Below the pieces are notes generated by a model. That model was not told where the DNA came from, did no database searches, and saw only the letters and a program-made list of their open reading frames with translations. From Clostridia bacterium (GTDB lineage: Bacteria; Bacillota; Clostridia; Peptostreptococcales; Anaerovoracaceae), in NCBI GenBank assembly GCA_030537495.1, contig JAUNMH010000002.1:62001-126000 (forward strand): a stretch of DNA of 64,000 bases, read 5' to 3'. Position numbers and translations under genes: made by a program. Each line of letters starts with the position of its first letter. The stretch's first letter is position 1. Below, piece after piece: positions 1-9,100 of this stretch.

Positions 1-196
1 AATGTGCAAGAAACTGAGCAAAAAATACATGATAAATGATTTTCTCTTTGCTGGAGGTGTTTCTTCAAGTAAGAGAATCCGAAGGAAACTTGAATATAAA
101 CTTAAGGGTTTGAATATAGAATTTGGAGAAGCTAAGCTATCAACAGATAACGCCGTTGGAGTAGCGCTTCTTGGAGGACAAGAAATATGGCATTAA
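1..196 (+). CDS. TsaD-like (peptidase M22 family) protein, C-terminal end only
   Basis: The frame is open at the left edge, so only the last ~64 residues are visible and the first ATG in the window is probably internal. The fragment reads FLFAGGVSSSKRIRRKL followed by STDNAVGVALLGG. These match the end of the Kae1/TsaD/M22 fold: the AGGV turn with a Ser/Asn-x-x-[ILR] helix, then the D-N-A metal/nucleotide motif. In Clostridia a TsaD-like paralogue of unclear function commonly sits directly before xseA, and that is the arrangement here, with a 10-base overlap into xseA. True TsaD (tRNA t6A synthesis) cannot be excluded from this fragment. Confidence 0.7.
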   Translation, partial: MCKKLSKKYMINDFLFAGGVSSSKRIRRKLEYKLKGLNIEFGEAKLSTDNAVGVALLGGQEIWH

Positions 197-1335
197 AGCC
201 TGTAACCGTAACACAACTTAATGAATATATTGGAAGAATTATTGGCACAGATCCTTTACTTGCAGCTGTCGTTGTAAAAGGTGAAATTTCCAACTTAAAG
301 TACCACTCAAGTGGTCATGTGTACTTTTCCATAATCGATTCAGCTAGCAAGATTTCTTGTTTTCTAAACAAGAGCATTGCACAGAATATGACCTATCCTT
401 TAGAAGAGGGAACAGAAGTAACTATAACAGGTCAGGTAAGCGTATTCTCTAAAAATGGAACTTATTCTCTTTATGTTAAACATATTGAGAGAGAAGGCGC
501 AGGAAGCCTGGCGGCAGCTTTTGAGAAAATGAAGGAAAAGCTGTTCAAAGAAGGCTTATTTGATCAGAAATACAAGAAGCCTATTCCAAAATTCCCAAAT
601 AAAATTGGAATAGTAACATCGAGGACAGGAGCAGCTGTTAAGGATATACTCAAAATACTGAAAACAAGAAATAATCTTGTAGACATAGTAATCTTCCCTG
701 TGCTGGTTCAAGGACCTGCTGCAGCAGGAGATATTGCAGCTATGATTGATTATGTTAACGAAAATCATCAGGACATAGATACTTTAATAGTTGGACGAGG
801 TGGTGGCTCAGCTGATGATCTTTGGGCCTTTAACGAAGAAGTGGTGGCTAGGAGCATTTTCCGCTCAAAAATCCCCATTATATCTGCTGTAGGTCATGAA
901 ATAGACTTTACAATATCAGATTTAGTGGCCGATTTAAGAGCTGAAACCCCAACAGCTGCGGCACAAATTGCAGTTCCCGATATTAGAGACTTAAATAATG
1001 AGCTGGGAAATCTTTATGAAAATCTATATGTGCATTTGACTAATAAAATAATGTACAACAAACTGAGTCTAGATAGACTTGCTGATGAACTTAAGACTAA
1101 TATAGAGAGCCGAATTGAAAAATACAGCAATGAACTGAAGCAGGCACTACTTATTCTTGAAGAGAATAATCCAGTTAAGATTCTAGAAAGCGGTTTTTCC
1201 CTGGTAACAGACCGAGAAAATAAGGTTGTAGATACAGTGGAAAACTTTAGTGTTGGAGACAAGTATAAGATTACACTTAAAGATGGCTACGCAGACTGCG
1301 TAATTACTGAGATAGGAAGTGGTTCAAATGGATAA
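187..1335 (+). CDS. xseA: Exodeoxyribonuclease VII large subunit
   Basis: Large catalytic subunit of exonuclease VII, which degrades single-stranded DNA to oligonucleotides in repair and recombination. The N-terminal OB-fold is visible (KGEISNLKYHSSGHVYFSI, about residues 30-50). The core follows, with KIGIVTSRTGAAVKDI near residue 140 and IVGRGGGSADDLWAFNEE near 200, both family signatures, then SAVGHEIDFT and ETPTAAAQ. At 382 residues it is shorter than the E. coli and Bacillus proteins (~450), mainly in the C-terminal coiled-coil part. The ATG at 187 has GGAGG nine bases upstream and overlaps the preceding gene. It is co-transcribed with xseB, which it overlaps by 8 bases. Confidence 0.97.
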   Translation: MALKPVTVTQLNEYIGRIIGTDPLLAAVVVKGEISNLKYHSSGHVYFSIIDSASKISCFLNKSIAQNMTYPLEEGTEVTITGQVSVFSKNGTYSLYVKHIEREGAGSLAAAFEKMKEKLFKEGLFDQKYKKPIPKFPNKIGIVTSRTGAAVKDILKILKTRNNLVDIVIFPVLVQGPAAAGDIAAMIDYVNENHQDIDTLIVGRGGGSADDLWAFNEEVVARSIFRSKIPIISAVGHEIDFTISDLVADLRAETPTAAAQIAVPDIRDLNNELGNLYENLYVHLTNKIMYNKLSLDRLADELKTNIESRIEKYSNELKQALLILEENNPVKILESGFSLVTDRENKVVDTVENFSVGDKYKITLKDGYADCVITEIGSGSNG

Positions 1336-1516
1336 ATGTAAATTTGAAGAATCCCTGGCGAAGTTGCAGGAAGCCTGCGAAAAGATTAAGGCAGGGGATC
1401 TTCCACTGGAAGCAGCAATTGCCTGCTATAACGAAGGGAAGGCACATTACAAGAATTGCAAGAGCATTCTTGAAGAAGCAACTCAAAGTATAGAAGTCAT
1501 AGAAAGGAACCAATAG
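1328..1516 (+). CDS. xseB: Exodeoxyribonuclease VII small subunit
   Basis: 62-residue small subunit that binds the C-terminal helices of XseA. The sequence has the typical all-helical pattern FEESLAKLQEACEKIKAGDLPLE...AIACYNEGKAHYKNC, where the family usually reads FE-ALxxLExIVxxLExGxLxLEExLxxYExG. A GTG at 1319 would add three residues. The ATG at 1328 is preferred because AGGAAG lies at a proper distance before it. It overlaps the end of xseA, suggesting translational coupling, and ispA starts two bases after its stop. Confidence 0.95.
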   Translation: MDKCKFEESLAKLQEACEKIKAGDLPLEAAIACYNEGKAHYKNCKSILEEATQSIEVIERNQ

Positions 1517-1518
1517 AC

Positions 1519-2412
1519 ATGATTGAAAGTTATGAAACCTACAAAGAAATTGTCAACGAGCACATTTTAGACTATATTCCAAGTATAGACGCAAAGAGCA
1601 ATGTACTCTACGAATCAATGAAATATTCACTTTCTTCAGGAGGAAAAAGACTTCGTTCAGTTCTATTACTTTCAGCGTGTGAATTTGCAGGCGGCAAATA
1701 TCAGGATGCGCTTCCTTATGCATGCGCAATGGAGTACATCCATACTTATTCTCTAATCCATGACGATCTTCCTGCTATGGATAACGATGATTTAAGAAGA
1801 GGAGTTCCTACAAATCATAAGGTTTATGGAGACGGCATGGCAGTTCTTGCAGGTGATGGTCTTCTTAATACTGCTTATGAAATCATGAATAAGGATTTGT
1901 TCCTTCACTTTGATAATATTAAAGAACTTAAAAAGAGAATTAATGCGGCTCATTGTATTTGTAAGGGTGCTGGCGTTACAGGCATGATTGCTGGACAAGC
2001 TTCAGACATTGAAAATGAAAGAAAACAATGCTCAAATGAAATGCTTGATTATATTCACCTTAACAAAACAGGAGCACTTATTGTTGCCGCTGTACGTGCA
2101 GGGCTGTATCTCGGCGGCGCATCTGATGAAATGATGTCAGATATGACAAGCTATGCGGAAAACCTAGGTCTTGCTTTCCAGATTGCCGATGATATACTTG
2201 ACGTTAAGGGAACAGAAGAGGAAATGGGTAAGAGAGCTGGCGCTGACAAAGAACATGAAAAAGTAACTTATGTTTCAGTTAACGGACTTGAAGCTTCCGA
2301 AACCAGACTAGATGAGTTAACAAAAGCTTCAATAAAAGCTGTAGAGAAGTATTACGACAATGCAGAATTCTTCTATAAGCTTGTACTTAAACTACAGAAT
2401 AGGAATCACTAA
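1519..2412 (+). CDS. ispA: Polyprenyl (farnesyl/geranyl-type) diphosphate synthase
   Basis: Condenses isopentenyl diphosphate with allylic diphosphates to give C15 (possibly C20) prenyl diphosphates for undecaprenyl and quinone-type lipids. Both aspartate-rich motifs are present. The first is DDLPAMDNDD near residue 83, with the four-residue insert of bacterial short-chain synthases; the second is DDILDVKGTEEEMGK near 226. GGKRLRS near 38 is the substrate-binding motif. Its length of 297 is normal. It lies between xseB and dxs, the common Firmicute order, with only 3 bases to dxs, so the precursor-supplying and precursor-using enzymes are made together. Product chain length cannot be fixed from sequence. 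Confidence 0.95.
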   Translation: MIESYETYKEIVNEHILDYIPSIDAKSNVLYESMKYSLSSGGKRLRSVLLLSACEFAGGKYQDALPYACAMEYIHTYSLIHDDLPAMDNDDLRRGVPTNHKVYGDGMAVLAGDGLLNTAYEIMNKDLFLHFDNIKELKKRINAAHCICKGAGVTGMIAGQASDIENERKQCSNEMLDYIHLNKTGALIVAAVRAGLYLGGASDEMMSDMTSYAENLGLAFQIADDILDVKGTEEEMGKRAGADKEHEKVTYVSVNGLEASETRLDELTKASIKAVEKYYDNAEFFYKLVLKLQNRNH

Positions 2413-2415
2413 ATA

Positions 2416-4278
2416 ATGAATATTAAACTTTCACAATATGATTTTCCCGAAGACTTGAAATGGATGGAAATGGATGATATGAAGGTATTATCCGACGTAA
2501 TCAGGGAATTTCTTATAGAAAAAGTTTCACAGACAGGCGGACATCTTGCTTCCAACTTAGGAGTTGTGGAACTTTCCATCGGACTGCACAGAATTTTTAG
2601 CAGTCCAAGAGACAAAATAATATGGGACGTTGGACACCAGGCTTACGTTCATAAGATACTGACAGGCAGAGCTGAAGGTTTCGGCACTTTGAGACAATAT
2701 GGCGGCATGAGCGGTTTCCCTAAGGCTTGCGAAAGCGATCACGATGCCTTTGACACAGGACACTCTAGCACATCTATTTCCGCAGCCTGTGGCATGGTTG
2801 CCGCAAGAGATATAAAAGGCGAAAAAGGAGAAGTCATTGCCGTTATAGGTGATGGTGCTCTTACTGGAGGCATGGCATTTGAGGCTCTCAACAATCTTGG
2901 GGCTTCCAAGTCAAAGGCTATTGTCATCTTAAATGACAACGGCATGTCCATATCCAAGAATATCGGCGGGCTGTCACAACATCTTAACGGCCTTCGTGTA
3001 TCAGACAAGTATATCAAAGCCAAGTCAGACATAAAAAAAGGTCTTCAGAACATAGGTAAAATAGGTAATTCAATATATGAAGGTCTGGATTCAGCCAAGG
3101 AATCTCTTAAGCATGCTATTATGCCTAAGGGAATTATCTTTGAGGAACTGGGATTCACATATCTTGGACCTATAGATGGACATAATTTGGAGTCTGTTAT
3201 TGGAGTTTTAGAACAGGCGAAACAGGCAAAGGGACCTGTCTTGGTACACTTAATCACTAAGAAGGGCAAGGGATATGAGGATGCAGAAAAGTATCCGGAT
3301 AAATTCCATGGAGTTTCCCCATTTAACCCTGAAACAGGCAAGGCAAAGAAAAATAATGGCATGACCTATTCCTCATTGTTTGGTAAAACAGCAGTTCAGA
3401 TAGCTAAAGGTAATCCAAACGTTGTTGCAATTACTGCTGCCATGGGTGAGGCTACAGGACTAGGCGAGTTCTCACGTAGATTCCCTAAGAGATTTTTCGA
3501 TGTGGGAATAGCAGAGCAGCATGCGGTTACATTTGCTGCAGGCCTTGCAAAGGCAGGTATGAGACCTATCGTTGCAATCTACTCATCATTCTTACAGAGA
3601 GCTTATGACCAAATTATAGAAGATGTCTGTCTTCAGAATCTTCCAGTAATCTTTGCCATAGATAGAGCTGGAGTTGTTGGAGCCGACGGAGCGACACATC
3701 ACGGAGTTTTTGACCTTTCATATTTAAGGTCGATTCCAAATCTGACGGTTTTGACCCCTACATGTGGCAATGATCTAGTTGCTATGTTGAAATATGCCAT
3801 GACGCTTGAATCACCTGTTGCCATTCGTTACCCTAGAGGTGGCTGTACTTATAACGAAGACACCTTTGAAGAGTATGACGGCTGTAACTGGCGACTTTCT
3901 GAGGGTAAGGATGTTGATATTTGGGCATGCGGAAGAATGCTTGATAGAGCAATTGAAGTTAAGAATATGCTTGTTCTTAAGGGAATTGATGCGGGAGTCG
4001 TTGCAGTAACTAAGATTAAGCCTCTCGATATTTCTCCTCTTGAGGACAATGGCGAAAATAAGAAAATTCCTGTAGTTACACTGGAGGATAACAACATCTC
4101 TGGTGGTTTTGGCGAGGGACTGGATTCAGCGCTAGGTGGATTGAGACCTGTTATTAATATAGGCTGGCCTGATGATTTTGTGGAACACGGCGATATTGAA
4201 TCTTTAGAAAAGAAACATGGACTGGATGCTCAGTCTATTGTAGAAAGGATATGTGAAGAACTTGAAAGAAAGGCTTGA
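2416..4278 (+). CDS. dxs: 1-deoxy-D-xylulose-5-phosphate synthase
   Basis: Thiamine-diphosphate enzyme joining pyruvate and glyceraldehyde-3-phosphate, the first step of the non-mevalonate isoprenoid pathway. Visible signatures are GGHLASNLGVVELSIGLH at the N-terminus, the ThDP/Mg motif GDGALTGGMAFEALNN with NDNGMSIS downstream (about residues 145-180), GPIDGHN near 250, and the transketolase-like FDVGIAEQHAVTFAAGLA near 365. At 620 residues it is full length. It follows ispA directly. Its 3' end overlaps tlyA by 26 bases, so this is one long operon. Codon TGA is its stop, which shows TGA is not reassigned in this genome. Confidence 0.98.
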   Translation: MNIKLSQYDFPEDLKWMEMDDMKVLSDVIREFLIEKVSQTGGHLASNLGVVELSIGLHRIFSSPRDKIIWDVGHQAYVHKILTGRAEGFGTLRQYGGMSGFPKACESDHDAFDTGHSSTSISAACGMVAARDIKGEKGEVIAVIGDGALTGGMAFEALNNLGASKSKAIVILNDNGMSISKNIGGLSQHLNGLRVSDKYIKAKSDIKKGLQNIGKIGNSIYEGLDSAKESLKHAIMPKGIIFEELGFTYLGPIDGHNLESVIGVLEQAKQAKGPVLVHLITKKGKGYEDAEKYPDKFHGVSPFNPETGKAKKNNGMTYSSLFGKTAVQIAKGNPNVVAITAAMGEATGLGEFSRRFPKRFFDVGIAEQHAVTFAAGLAKAGMRPIVAIYSSFLQRAYDQIIEDVCLQNLPVIFAIDRAGVVGADGATHHGVFDLSYLRSIPNLTVLTPTCGNDLVAMLKYAMTLESPVAIRYPRGGCTYNEDTFEEYDGCNWRLSEGKDVDIWACGRMLDRAIEVKNMLVLKGIDAGVVAVTKIKPLDISPLEDNGENKKIPVVTLEDNNISGGFGEGLDSALGGLRPVINIGWPDDFVEHGDIESLEKKHGLDAQSIVERICEELERKA

Positions 4279-5059
4279 TACATTACTGGTTAGACAGGGT
4301 TATTATGAATCCAGGGAGAAGGCGAAGCGTGCCATTATGGCGGGAATCGTTTTTGTCAATGGTCAGAAAAGCGACAAAGCCGGCAATATGATAGACACCG
4401 AGGCGGAGATTTTTGTTAAGGAAAATATCTGTCCTTATGTTAGCCGTGGCGGACTGAAGCTTGAAAAATCCATGAAATACTTTGATCTGGATTTAAAAGG
4501 CGATGTCTGCATGGACATAGGCGCATCTACCGGTGGATTTACAGATTGCATGCTCCAAAATGGTGCAGTTAAGGTTTACGCTGTAGACGTAGGATACGGA
4601 CAGCTAGACTGGAAGCTACGAACCGATGAACGCGTAGTAAATATGGAAAAATGCAATGTCAGATATCTGGATACAGAAACTATTGCTGAACCTATAGATT
4701 TTATAAGCATCGACGTATCTTTTATTTCACTTAAGCTGATTTTCCCTGTTGCAGCTAAACTTCTTACTGATGACGGACATATTGTATGTCTGGTTAAACC
4801 TCAGTTTGAGGCAGGCAGAGAACAGGTAGGCAAAAAAGGAATCGTAAGAGATCGAAAAGTCCATGAAGAAGTTATTGAAAATGTAATAGGATATGCGGCT
4901 GAAAACGGCTTGCATCCAAATGGTTTAACATTTTCCCCAGTTACTGGCGCAAAAGGTAATATAGAATATCTTTTATATCTTTCCAAAACAGAAGATGTGC
5001 GTTATAATGAGGATAGCGTCAAGGAGACGGTTGATAACTCTCACAGAGAGTTGGAGTAG
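4253..5059 (+). CDS. tlyA: TlyA family rRNA (cytidine-2'-O)-methyltransferase / hemolysin-like protein
   Basis: Predicted SAM-dependent 2'-O-methyltransferase of rRNA cytidines. An N-terminal S4 RNA-binding domain (RLDTLLVRQGYYESREKAKRAI, residues ~7-30) is followed by an FtsJ-type fold with MDIGASTGGFTDCMLQNGA as the SAM-binding loop (~90) and LVKPQFEAGR near 180. The start is a GTG at 4253 behind AAAGGA, inside the dxs end; a TTG at 4262 is an alternative. Length 268 is typical. In many Firmicutes argR and recN follow tlyA. Here they are absent and an aminotransferase follows. Confidence 0.93.
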   Translation: MKNLKERLDTLLVRQGYYESREKAKRAIMAGIVFVNGQKSDKAGNMIDTEAEIFVKENICPYVSRGGLKLEKSMKYFDLDLKGDVCMDIGASTGGFTDCMLQNGAVKVYAVDVGYGQLDWKLRTDERVVNMEKCNVRYLDTETIAEPIDFISIDVSFISLKLIFPVAAKLLTDDGHIVCLVKPQFEAGREQVGKKGIVRDRKVHEEVIENVIGYAAENGLHPNGLTFSPVTGAKGNIEYLLYLSKTEDVRYNEDSVKETVDNSHRELE

Positions 5060-5090
5060 ATTTTATTTTTAAAAAGGAGAGTTAAAGGAA

Positions 5091-6290
5091 ATGAAACTAT
5101 CAAACAAAGTGGAATCAATGCAGTTTTCACCAATCAGAAAATTCAATCCGATTGCACAGAAGGCTAAAGATGCAGGTAAAAAGGTTTATCACCTAAACAT
5201 CGGTCAGCCAGACGTTGAAACACCTCAGTGCTTCATGGATGCCATCAGAGATTATCAGTCAAAGGTAATCGCTTATGCAGAATCAGGTGGTCTTACAGTA
5301 CTACAGGACGCAGTTTCTGAATACTTCAAAAATTATGGCATGGACATTGAAAGAAAAAATATAATCGTAACTACAGGTGGATCAGAAGCTCTTAGTATGA
5401 CTTTCGTTTCACTCTTAAATGAAGGCGATGAAATTCTTCTTGCTGAACCATTCTACACAAACTATCGCACATTCGCCGCAGCTGCAGGTGGTAAGGTTGT
5501 TCCTATTACAACTAAAGCAGAAGATGGATACCACTATGCTAAGAGAGAACAGATTGAACCATTAATCAACGAAAGAACTAAGGCAATCTGCTGCATCAAC
5601 CCTGGTAATCCAACAGGTACAGTTCTTACAAGAGATGAAATGAAACTTATCTGTGAAATCGCTAAGGAACATGACCTTTGGGTTATCGCTGACGAAGTAT
5701 ACAGAGAATTCGCATATGACGGAAGAGAAGCTACTTCATTTGGTCAGTTAGACGAATACAAAGATAGAGTAATCCTTATTGACTCCGTTTCCAAGAGACA
5801 CTCAGCTTGTGGAGCAAGAATCGGTCTTCTTATTTCAAAGAACGACGAATTCATGCAGAGCGCAATGAAGATTGCACAGGGAAGACTTTGTGTATCAACA
5901 GTTGACCAAATTGGTGCTGCTGCTCTGTTCAGACTTCCACTTTCATACTATGATGAAGTTAAGGCAGAGTACTGCGGAAGAAGAGACGTTGTATATGAAG
6001 AACTAATGAAGATTCCTGGAGTTGTTTGCCAGAAGCCAGGCGGAGCATTCTATATGACTGCTAAACTTCCAGTAGACGATGTTGAAGACTTCTTAATGTT
6101 CTTATTAACAGAATTCGATGACAACGGCGAAACAGTAATGTTCGCACCTGCTGAAGGTTTCTATGCTACACCAGGTCTAGGTAAGGATGAAATGCGTATT
6201 GCATACGTTCTTAACCAGGACGATATGAGAAGAGGTGTAGAACTTATCAGGCTTGGAATCGAAGCTTACAACGCAAAAAAAGCTAAATAA
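5091..6290 (+). CDS. Class I/II pyridoxal-phosphate aminotransferase (aspartate aminotransferase-like)
   Basis: Fold-type I PLP enzyme that moves amino groups between an amino acid and a 2-oxo acid; the likely substrate class is aspartate or aromatic/other amino acids. Family motifs are visible: NIGQPDVETP, TTGGSEALSMTF, INPGNPTGTVLTRDE, IADEVYREF, and the Schiff-base lysine in SVSKRHSACGARIG near residue 235. That last motif departs from the common SFSKTYAMTGWRLG, as in a clostridial subgroup annotated only as pyridoxal phosphate-dependent aminotransferase. A strong AAAGGAG precedes the ATG. A hairpin terminator ends the operon just downstream. The exact substrate is not deducible. Confidence 0.85.
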   Translation: MKLSNKVESMQFSPIRKFNPIAQKAKDAGKKVYHLNIGQPDVETPQCFMDAIRDYQSKVIAYAESGGLTVLQDAVSEYFKNYGMDIERKNIIVTTGGSEALSMTFVSLLNEGDEILLAEPFYTNYRTFAAAAGGKVVPITTKAEDGYHYAKREQIEPLINERTKAICCINPGNPTGTVLTRDEMKLICEIAKEHDLWVIADEVYREFAYDGREATSFGQLDEYKDRVILIDSVSKRHSACGARIGLLISKNDEFMQSAMKIAQGRLCVSTVDQIGAAALFRLPLSYYDEVKAEYCGRRDVVYEELMKIPGVVCQKPGGAFYMTAKLPVDDVEDFLMFLLTEFDDNGETVMFAPAEGFYATPGLGKDEMRIAYVLNQDDMRRGVELIRLGIEAYNAKKAK

Positions 6291-6333
6291 AACAGTTGGA
6301 AATAAGGTAAGTAAAATAAGCTAAAAATCTCAG

Positions 6334-6388
6334 GAGCCACAATCTTAAGGGCAGTACTAAGCACTCCCCTAAAGATGTGGCTCTTTTC
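6334..6388 (+). terminator. Rho-independent terminator after the aminotransferase
   Basis: GAGCCACA pairs with TGTGGCTC, and the stem continues with TCTT/AAGA and AGGG/CCCT apart from one bulge. A TTTTCT run follows. It closes the xseA-to-aminotransferase operon. Confidence 0.85.
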
Positions 6389-6403
6389 TATAGGCTGAAA
6401 TTA

Positions 6404-6412
6404 TGATATAAT
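6404..6412 (+). promoter_or_regulatory. Extended -10 promoter for mutS-mutL operon
   Basis: TGA-TATAAT is a perfect -10 with the TGn extension, 40 bases before the mutS start and just past the preceding terminator. No good -35 is seen, which is usual for extended -10 promoters. Confidence 0.6.
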
Positions 6413-6451
6413 GTAAAGATGAAATTTTGTAAAAAGAAGGAGTAAACACCT

Positions 6452-9100
6452 ATGGCACAGCCTAAATTATCACCTATGATGCAACAGTATCTGGAAATAA
6501 AAGATAACTACAAAGACTGTATTCTTTTCTTCAGGCTCGGCGATTTCTACGAAATGTTTTTCGAAGATGCCAAGCTTGTTTCAAGAGAACTGGAGCTTAC
6601 TCTTACAGGTAAAAACTGCGGCTTAGAAGAAAGAGCACCTATGTGTGGCGTACCTTTTCACTCAGCAGAAACCTATTTATCAAAACTAGTAGAAAAAGGC
6701 TACAAGGTAGCAATTTGCGAACAGGTGGAAGATCCAGCCGCAGCAAAGGGCATAGTGAAAAGAGAGGTAATTAAAATTGTCACTCCCGGCACAGTTACTT
6801 CCCAGTCCATGCTTCACGAAACAGAAAACAGCTATCTCGCTTCGGTATACCTGGGCAAGGAAGGAATGTCCATTTCATATTGCGACATTTCCACAGGAGA
6901 ACTTTATACAACAGAAGAATACACCAAGCTAAACTTAATTGAAGACGTTCTTAACGAACTTGTAAAAATAGATCCAAAAGAAATTATCATTAACGAGACC
7001 TATGAGGAATATCTGGACCCGACGGACTTAAAAGCCGTAACAAATGCATACATTTCCACCATGCCTGACTCTTACTACAGTCTTAAGGCAGCGGAGGACT
7101 CTATCAAAGCCCAATTTAATAGATTTTCCCTTACTGCACTGGGCATCGACGGCAGAAATCTGAGCATTTTGTCGCTGGGAGTTTTGCTCGCCTATCTACT
7201 AGAAACTCAGAAGCAGAATCTGTCCCAGATTACCACTTGTAGCTTCTATGAGCTGGGAAAACACATGTCCTTGGATAAGGCTACTCTTAGAAATCTTGAG
7301 ATTACGGAGACTCTATATGAAAAGAAAACTCAAGGGTCTCTTCTTGGAGTTCTCGACAAGACGGGAACTGCTATGGGAAGTAGAAAGATGAAGCAGTGGC
7401 TGAGAGAGCCTCTTAATAATGCAGCTGAAATCAACCTGAGACTGGATGCCGTTGAGGAACTTTACAACAATCCCATTGTTTCTAACGATGTGCGCGAGGC
7501 CCTGAAGCAGGTATATGATTTTGAGCGTCTAGCAGGCCGCGTGGCTTCGGGAAACGCCAACGGTAAGGATTTAATTGCTCTTCGTAATTCCATTTTTGTA
7601 CTGCCTGATATTAAGGCTTCACTGGCAGATTCGGGTTCTGCGCTTTTGGTGGAGCTTTGCAGCCAGATACATGACCTCGGGCATCTGCAGGTTTTGATCG
7701 AAAAGGCCATTGTAGACGACCCGCCATTTACCATAAAAGAGGGCGGACTCATTAAGGAGGGGTACTCTCAGGAGCTGGACGATATCAAGTTTTCTATTAA
7801 GGATGGCAAACAGTGGATTGCCAATTTGGAGAGCAAGGAGCGTGAGCGCACGGGTATCAAAACCCTCAAAGTCGGTTTTAACAAGGTTTTCGGCTATTAC
7901 ATCGACGTAACGAAGATGAATGCTCACCTTGTGCCCGATGACTACATCAGAAAGCAGACCCTTGTAAATAACGAAAGATACATTACTCCTGAGCTTAAAG
8001 AAATGGAGAATCTGGTTCTAAATGCGGAGACTAAGATTAACCAGATGGAATATGAGATTTTCCTTTCAATTAGAGGAGAAATTCAGAATTATATTAAGGA
8101 AATACAGGAAACATCACAGGCAATTGCGCAGCTGGATGTTTTGGGCGCCTTTGCCAATGTGAGCAGCAAGCTAGGCTATGTTAAGCCTATTGTAGACGAC
8201 AGCTACGAGCTGATAATTGAAAAGGGTAGACACCCGGTTATTGAGCAAATGACGGAAAGTGGAATGTTCGTTTCCAACGATACTTATTTGAATAATTCCG
8301 ACACAAGCATGCTCATAATTACAGGACCTAATATGGCCGGAAAATCAACGTATATGAGGCAGACGGCCCTTATTGTGCTAATGGCACAGGCAGGGTGCTT
8401 CGTGCCATGTGACTATGCGCGAATTGGCGTCTGCGATAGGATTTTCACCCGTATCGGTGCCTCAGACAACCTATCTCAGGGGCAATCCACCTTCTACGTG
8501 GAAATGAGCGAGCTAGCTTATATCTTGAACTGTTCCGGAGATCGAAGCCTGATTATTTTAGACGAAATCGGTCGAGGAACCAGCACCTACGACGGACTAT
8601 CCATTGCATGGGCGGCTGTAGATTACTTGTGTAACGAAAACAAGCACATCCGTACGCTTTTCGCCACTCATTATCATGAGCTGACGGTTCTCGAGGAGCA
8701 GATTAAAGGCGTGAAAAACCTAAATGTTGACGTTTCTGAGGAAAACGGCAACATCGTCTTCCTGCACAAAATAGTGCCCGGTTCAGCAAGCCGAAGCTAC
8801 GGTATTCACGTAGCAAAACTAGCAGGGGTTCCAAAGTCTCTTCTAGAAAACGCAGAATCAAAACTAGAAAAGCTGGAAGAGGGGGCAACTGACATTCAGT
8901 CGGCCTTTGAAAGCTCAAGTCCTAAAGTCACTTCAGCACCGGCGAAGGTGGCGGAACCTGTTAATGACATTAACGAACAGCTGTCTTTCTTTATGCCAGG
9001 ACCAAACCCAGTGGCAGACAGGCTTAAGGAGCTTGATTTAATGGAAGTTACACCATCTCAGGCTATTAGAATTCTGGAAGAATTAAAGGAAATGATATAA
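6452..9100 (+). CDS. mutS: DNA mismatch repair protein MutS
   Basis: Recognises base mismatches and small loops and recruits MutL. The mismatch-contacting F-Y-E (residues 32-34 in RLGDFYEMF) is intact. Domain order follows MutS1: mismatch domain, connector, lever/clamp (~270-560), then the ATPase with Walker A GPNMAGKSTYMRQ near 627, Walker B LIILDEIGRGTSTYDG near 705 and ATHYHEL near 740. 882 residues is full length, with a variable linker around 820-850 before the C-terminal dimerisation helix. GAAGGAG precedes the ATG. It is first in a run mutS-mutL-miaA-xer-ynbB with near-zero spacing. Confidence 0.98.
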   Translation: MAQPKLSPMMQQYLEIKDNYKDCILFFRLGDFYEMFFEDAKLVSRELELTLTGKNCGLEERAPMCGVPFHSAETYLSKLVEKGYKVAICEQVEDPAAAKGIVKREVIKIVTPGTVTSQSMLHETENSYLASVYLGKEGMSISYCDISTGELYTTEEYTKLNLIEDVLNELVKIDPKEIIINETYEEYLDPTDLKAVTNAYISTMPDSYYSLKAAEDSIKAQFNRFSLTALGIDGRNLSILSLGVLLAYLLETQKQNLSQITTCSFYELGKHMSLDKATLRNLEITETLYEKKTQGSLLGVLDKTGTAMGSRKMKQWLREPLNNAAEINLRLDAVEELYNNPIVSNDVREALKQVYDFERLAGRVASGNANGKDLIALRNSIFVLPDIKASLADSGSALLVELCSQIHDLGHLQVLIEKAIVDDPPFTIKEGGLIKEGYSQELDDIKFSIKDGKQWIANLESKERERTGIKTLKVGFNKVFGYYIDVTKMNAHLVPDDYIRKQTLVNNERYITPELKEMENLVLNAETKINQMEYEIFLSIRGEIQNYIKEIQETSQAIAQLDVLGAFANVSSKLGYVKPIVDDSYELIIEKGRHPVIEQMTESGMFVSNDTYLNNSDTSMLIITGPNMAGKSTYMRQTALIVLMAQAGCFVPCDYARIGVCDRIFTRIGASDNLSQGQSTFYVEMSELAYILNCSGDRSLIILDEIGRGTSTYDGLSIAWAAVDYLCNENKHIRTLFATHYHELTVLEEQIKGVKNLNVDVSEENGNIVFLHKIVPGSASRSYGIHVAKLAGVPKSLLENAESKLEKLEEGATDIQSAFESSSPKVTSAPAKVAEPVNDINEQLSFFMPGPNPVADRLKELDLMEVTPSQAIRILEELKEMI